From contig DDCS01000189.1 of the NCBI GenBank assembly GCA_002335345.1, positions 1 to 8,883 of the forward strand: a stretch of DNA of 8,883 nucleotides, written 5' to 3'. Position numbers and translations under genes: made by a program. A model generated the notes under the pieces. It had not been told where the DNA came from. It did no database searches and saw nothing but the letters and a program-made list of their open reading frames with translations. Shown here piece after piece: positions 6,792 to 8,883 of this stretch. Within the stretch, counting starts at the first letter, position 1, and the number at the start of each line of letters is the position of its first letter. Source of the DNA: Flavobacteriaceae bacterium UBA2000 (GTDB taxonomy: Bacteria; Bacteroidota; Bacteroidia; Flavobacteriales; Flavobacteriaceae).

Positions 6792-7655
6792 ATGACGACA
6801 AAACATTTGTTTTTATTATTAGGCGCTGGACTTGTGATGGGATCCTGCGTAACTAAAAAACAGTTTACAGAATTACAAGCAAAACAAAAAAGAACACAAG
6901 ATCTTCTCAATACCGCAACCGTTAAACTCAATGCCTGTGAAGCGGAACAAGCCACGGCCAAAGTGCGCATTGCTTCTTTTGAGGAGCGTATCGCTGAACT
7001 TAAAAAGGATAAACAAGACCTTATTGAAAGCTCAAAAGATCTGACCGTTTTAACGCAAACTGGCGCGACGAACCTAGAGAAGTCACTAGAAAGCCTTAAA
7101 GAAAGAGATTTGAAAATCAACCGACTACAGGATGCGCTCAATAAAAAAGACAGTGTCTCTTTGGCGATTGTGTCAAGCCTGAAAAAAGAGGTTGGATTGG
7201 ATGACAAAGACATCGAAATCAACGTAGAAAAAGGGGTGGTATTCATTTCACTATCAGACAAAATGCTCTTTAAGAGCGGAAGCTATACCGTAACCGAACG
7301 AGCTAAGGAAATTTTGGCCAAAGTCGCTATTGTGATCAATGGTAAGCCTGATTTTGAGGCTTTGGTTGAAGGCCACACAGATGATGTGCCTTACAGCAAT
7401 GGCCCCCTTATCGATAACTGGGATTTGAGTGTAAAGCGTTCAACGGCGATTGTTCGTGAACTTCAAACCTTAGGGGTTAAACCAAGCCAACTTATTGCAG
7501 CCGGGCGTGCAGAGTTCAACCCACTTGTGGCCAATGATACTCCGGCCAATAGATCGATCAACAGACGGACTAAAATCTACGTCCTGCCAAAAATTGATCA
7601 GTTCTATAAAATGGTAGAGGACGAACTCGAAAACCTTTCTGCTCAAGGGAATTAG
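6792..7655 (+). CDS. OmpA/MotB-domain peptidoglycan-binding lipoprotein with coiled-coil stalk
   Basis: This 287-residue protein probably ties the outer membrane to the cell wall. It starts with a lipoprotein signal peptide: KH, a hydrophobic stretch (6-16), then a lipobox-like MGSC with the acylated cysteine at 19. Residues about 22-125 are charged, helical and free of proline, and probably form a long coiled-coil stalk. The C-terminal OmpA-like domain spans about 140-266. It holds EGHTDDVPY (193-201) with the diaminopimelate-binding aspartate at 197, then NWDLSVKRS (209-217) with the partner arginine at 216. AAGRAEFNPLVAND (236-249) and NRRTKIYV (257-264) follow. The short tail is acidic. 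The start at 6792 is preferred because it puts the signal peptide at the N-terminus and follows the -7 promoter element. A terminator follows. The exact partner protein or pathway cannot be told. Confidence 0.9.
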   Translation: MTTKHLFLLLGAGLVMGSCVTKKQFTELQAKQKRTQDLLNTATVKLNACEAEQATAKVRIASFEERIAELKKDKQDLIESSKDLTVLTQTGATNLEKSLESLKERDLKINRLQDALNKKDSVSLAIVSSLKKEVGLDDKDIEINVEKGVVFISLSDKMLFKSGSYTVTERAKEILAKVAIVINGKPDFEALVEGHTDDVPYSNGPLIDNWDLSVKRSTAIVRELQTLGVKPSQLIAAGRAEFNPLVANDTPANRSINRRTKIYVLPKIDQFYKMVEDELENLSAQGN

Positions 7656-7721
7656 GAAATAATTGTGATCCAGGGCATTAAGCCTATAGCAGAGCGTCAA
7701 AGACTCCGGATGACGAAATAG

Positions 7722-7759
7722 AAAAAAAACACCAGCATGGCGCTGGTGTTTTTTGTTTT
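7722..7759. terminator. Bidirectional intrinsic terminator between convergent genes
   Basis: A 13-pair perfect stem (AAAAAACACCAGC at 7724-7736, GCTGGTGTTTTTT at 7742-7754) closes a five-base loop ATGGC. The right side runs on into TTTTTTGTTTT. The left side is an A8 tract, which becomes a U-tract on the - strand. It can therefore end the lipoprotein transcript (+) and the YrdC-domain protein transcript (-). It lies 66 bases after the + strand stop and 6 bases after the - strand stop. Confidence 0.92.
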
Positions 7760-7765
7760 AGAGGC

Positions 7766-8386
7766 CTAAAAAATATCTAAGGAACCCAGTCCCTCGCGAA
7801 GAATCTCGGGGGGTTCTTGAGTCAAATCGACTACCGTAGAGGCCACATTGCCCCCGATACCCCCATCAATGACCAGGTCCACTTTATACTGCCAATGCTC
7901 GTAAATCAATTCAGGGTCGGTGGTATACTCCAATATGAGATCTTCATCCTTTATAGAACGTGAGACCATAGGCGCATCGAGCAATTCCAGTACGGCCTGA
8001 ATAATCGGGTTATCCGGAATACGAACACCTACCTCTTTGCGTTTTTTAAAACTATTGGGCAGGTCATTCCCTCCGGGTAAGATAAACGTATAAGGTCCGG
8101 GAAACGCTCTTTTTAAGAGCTTAAATACCGGTTGCTCCAATGGGCGCGTGAGTTGACTGATTTGACTCAGATCACGACAAATAAAGCTCATGGGCGCTTC
8201 GGCCTTTTTACGGCCATCAATCATCCGCAGTTTTTCAACAGCCTTTTTTTCAAAGGCAGCACACCCCATGGCATAGACCGTATCACTGGGGAAAATAACA
8301 ATACCTCCGTTTTTAAGGCAGTTTACAACGCGCTGAATCGCCTTAGGATTGGGCGGATCGTTATAGATGCGTAACAGTTCTGCCAT
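7766..8386 (-). CDS. YrdC-domain (Sua5/YciO/YrdC) protein, YciO-like; annotated class L-threonylcarbamoyladenylate synthase
   Basis: YrdC-domain enzymes of the TsaC/Sua5 type make threonylcarbamoyl-AMP for the t6A modification of tRNA. The related YciO branch is less well understood. Counted from the ATG at 8386 the protein has 206 residues. It shows GGIVIFPSDTVYAMGC (27-42), a basic patch DGRKKAEAP (57-65), SFICRDLSQIS (67-77), FPGPYTFILPGG (95-106), VGVRIPDNPI (119-128) and ASTVVDLT (182-189), ending in REGLG. The CRDLS block, the DPELI segment, the VDLVIDGG-TVVDLT layout and the total length match my recollection of E. coli YciO (also about 206 residues) better than TsaC (about 190). An in-frame TTG at 8416 would add 10 residues but overlap the helicase gene. 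The ATG at 8386 sits 4 bases after the helicase stop, an operon-like spacing. The family is firm. TsaC versus YciO function is uncertain. Confidence 0.9.
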   Translation of the reverse strand: MAELLRIYNDPPNPKAIQRVVNCLKNGGIVIFPSDTVYAMGCAAFEKKAVEKLRMIDGRKKAEAPMSFICRDLSQISQLTRPLEQPVFKLLKRAFPGPYTFILPGGNDLPNSFKKRKEVGVRIPDNPIIQAVLELLDAPMVSRSIKDEDLILEYTTDPELIYEHWQYKVDLVIDGGIGGNVASTVVDLTQEPPEILREGLGSLDIF

Positions 8387-8390
8387 GACT

Positions 8391-8883
8391 TTAGGAGACG
8401 AGTGAGAGTTTGGCAAATCGCAATAATAATTTTTTTAAGCCGGCCGAGTCAAAATTAATCTCGGCCTTCATATCTGGACCCTGTCCCTCTAAGGCGACGA
8501 TCGTCCCTTGTCCAAAACGCATGTGCCCTACTCGAGTCCCGACTTTAAGCGTCGATAAGGCCGCTTCATCAACAGGAGCACTGGATTTGTCCAAGTCTGG
8601 GTTTAGACTTTTTAATTTTTTTAAGTTCGAAGGCGGCGTAAAACGCGGCGCACTGGGTTGTGGCTTTGCCGATTTGCCTCTATTGGAACCCTGGCTAGAA
8701 TACCCGCCTTTTGATCCTTGACCTGAAGTGCTCTGATTTGCCCCTTGACCGCGCAATCTTATTTGGCTATAATCATGATCATCAAATACATCTGGATCAA
8801 CAAAAGTTCGGTAGCGCTCCGATGGTTTGGGGGTCAGTAAATCCAAATATTTCTCGTCTATTTCTTCAATGAAACGACTGGGC
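8391..8883 (-). CDS. uvrD: UvrD/PcrA-type superfamily 1 DNA helicase, C-terminal part (5' end outside window)
   Basis: This is the last 163 residues of a 3'-5' DNA helicase used in nucleotide excision repair, mismatch repair or replication-fork clearance. The frame is open to the window edge and begins PSRFIEEIDEKYL, the conserved block that ends the helicase core in UvrD and PcrA. A linker of roughly 75 residues follows, rich in Gly, Ser, Gln and Asn (for example SGQGSKGGYSSQGSNRG) and then in Lys and Pro, and is probably disordered. The final 50 or so residues form the small Tudor-like domain typical of PcrA/UvrD: GTRVGHMRFGQGTIVALEG, then AEINFDSAGLKKLLLRFAKL. This domain binds partners such as RNA polymerase in well-studied members. 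The ATPase motifs lie outside the window, so activity cannot be judged. UvrD versus PcrA naming is conventional only. Confidence 0.93.
   Translation of the reverse strand, partial: PSRFIEEIDEKYLDLLTPKPSERYRTFVDPDVFDDHDYSQIRLRGQGANQSTSGQGSKGGYSSQGSNRGKSAKPQPSAPRFTPPSNLKKLKSLNPDLDKSSAPVDEAALSTLKVGTRVGHMRFGQGTIVALEGQGPDMKAEINFDSAGLKKLLLRFAKLSLVS

Noticed and set aside
6773..7261. Long - strand open frame (162 codons) opposite the OmpA lipoprotein gene.
   Set aside because: It is serine-rich with no family motifs and lies fully opposite a well-supported gene, as expected for a shadow of the real frame.
7695..7715. CGTCA ... TGACG inverted repeat just before the strong terminator.
   Set aside because: Five pairs around an 11-base loop is expected by chance, and the adjacent 13-pair hairpin already explains termination.

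Overview
The window looks like chromosomal core sequence from a member of the Bacteroidota, most likely the family Flavobacteriaceae. The evidence is the gene order ftsK - lolA - LptF/LptG-type permease - ribB, the RibB protein with a decayed GTP cyclohydrolase II tail, and promoter-like sites of the TAnnTTTG type. Recognisable Shine-Dalgarno sites are scarce. No tRNA, rRNA, CRISPR array, insertion sequence or prophage gene is visible. Eight protein genes and one strong terminator account for nearly all of the sequence. The first and last genes run off the window.

Left block (1-4183, + strand): the C-terminal part of the DNA translocase FtsK is followed by lolA, which overlaps it by 17 bases. 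The permease starts 4 bases after lolA and ribB follows 44 bases later. The first three are probably one transcript joining chromosome segregation at division to lipoprotein carriage and lipopolysaccharide export. ribB (riboflavin synthesis) may also have its own promoter in the 44-base gap.

Middle block (4255-6690): a PLP-dependent sugar aminotransferase on the - strand resembles KdnA, the enzyme that makes 8-amino-Kdo. It is divergent from a GT2 glycosyltransferase on the + strand, across a 222-base intergenic region. Both suggest cell-surface glycan synthesis, though they are not necessarily linked in function.

Right block (6792-8883): an OmpA-domain lipoprotein has a good Bacteroidota-type promoter. 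It ends at a bidirectional terminator shared with a convergent pair on the - strand. That pair is the C-terminal end of a UvrD/PcrA helicase followed after 4 bases by a YrdC-domain protein that looks closer to YciO than to TsaC.

I found no clearly new multi-gene system. The points most worth a second look are the KdnA-like aminotransferase without a visible KdnB, the vestigial RibA domain in RibB, the large insert in the permease, the YciO-like nature of the YrdC-domain protein, and the unexplained divergent intergenic region.
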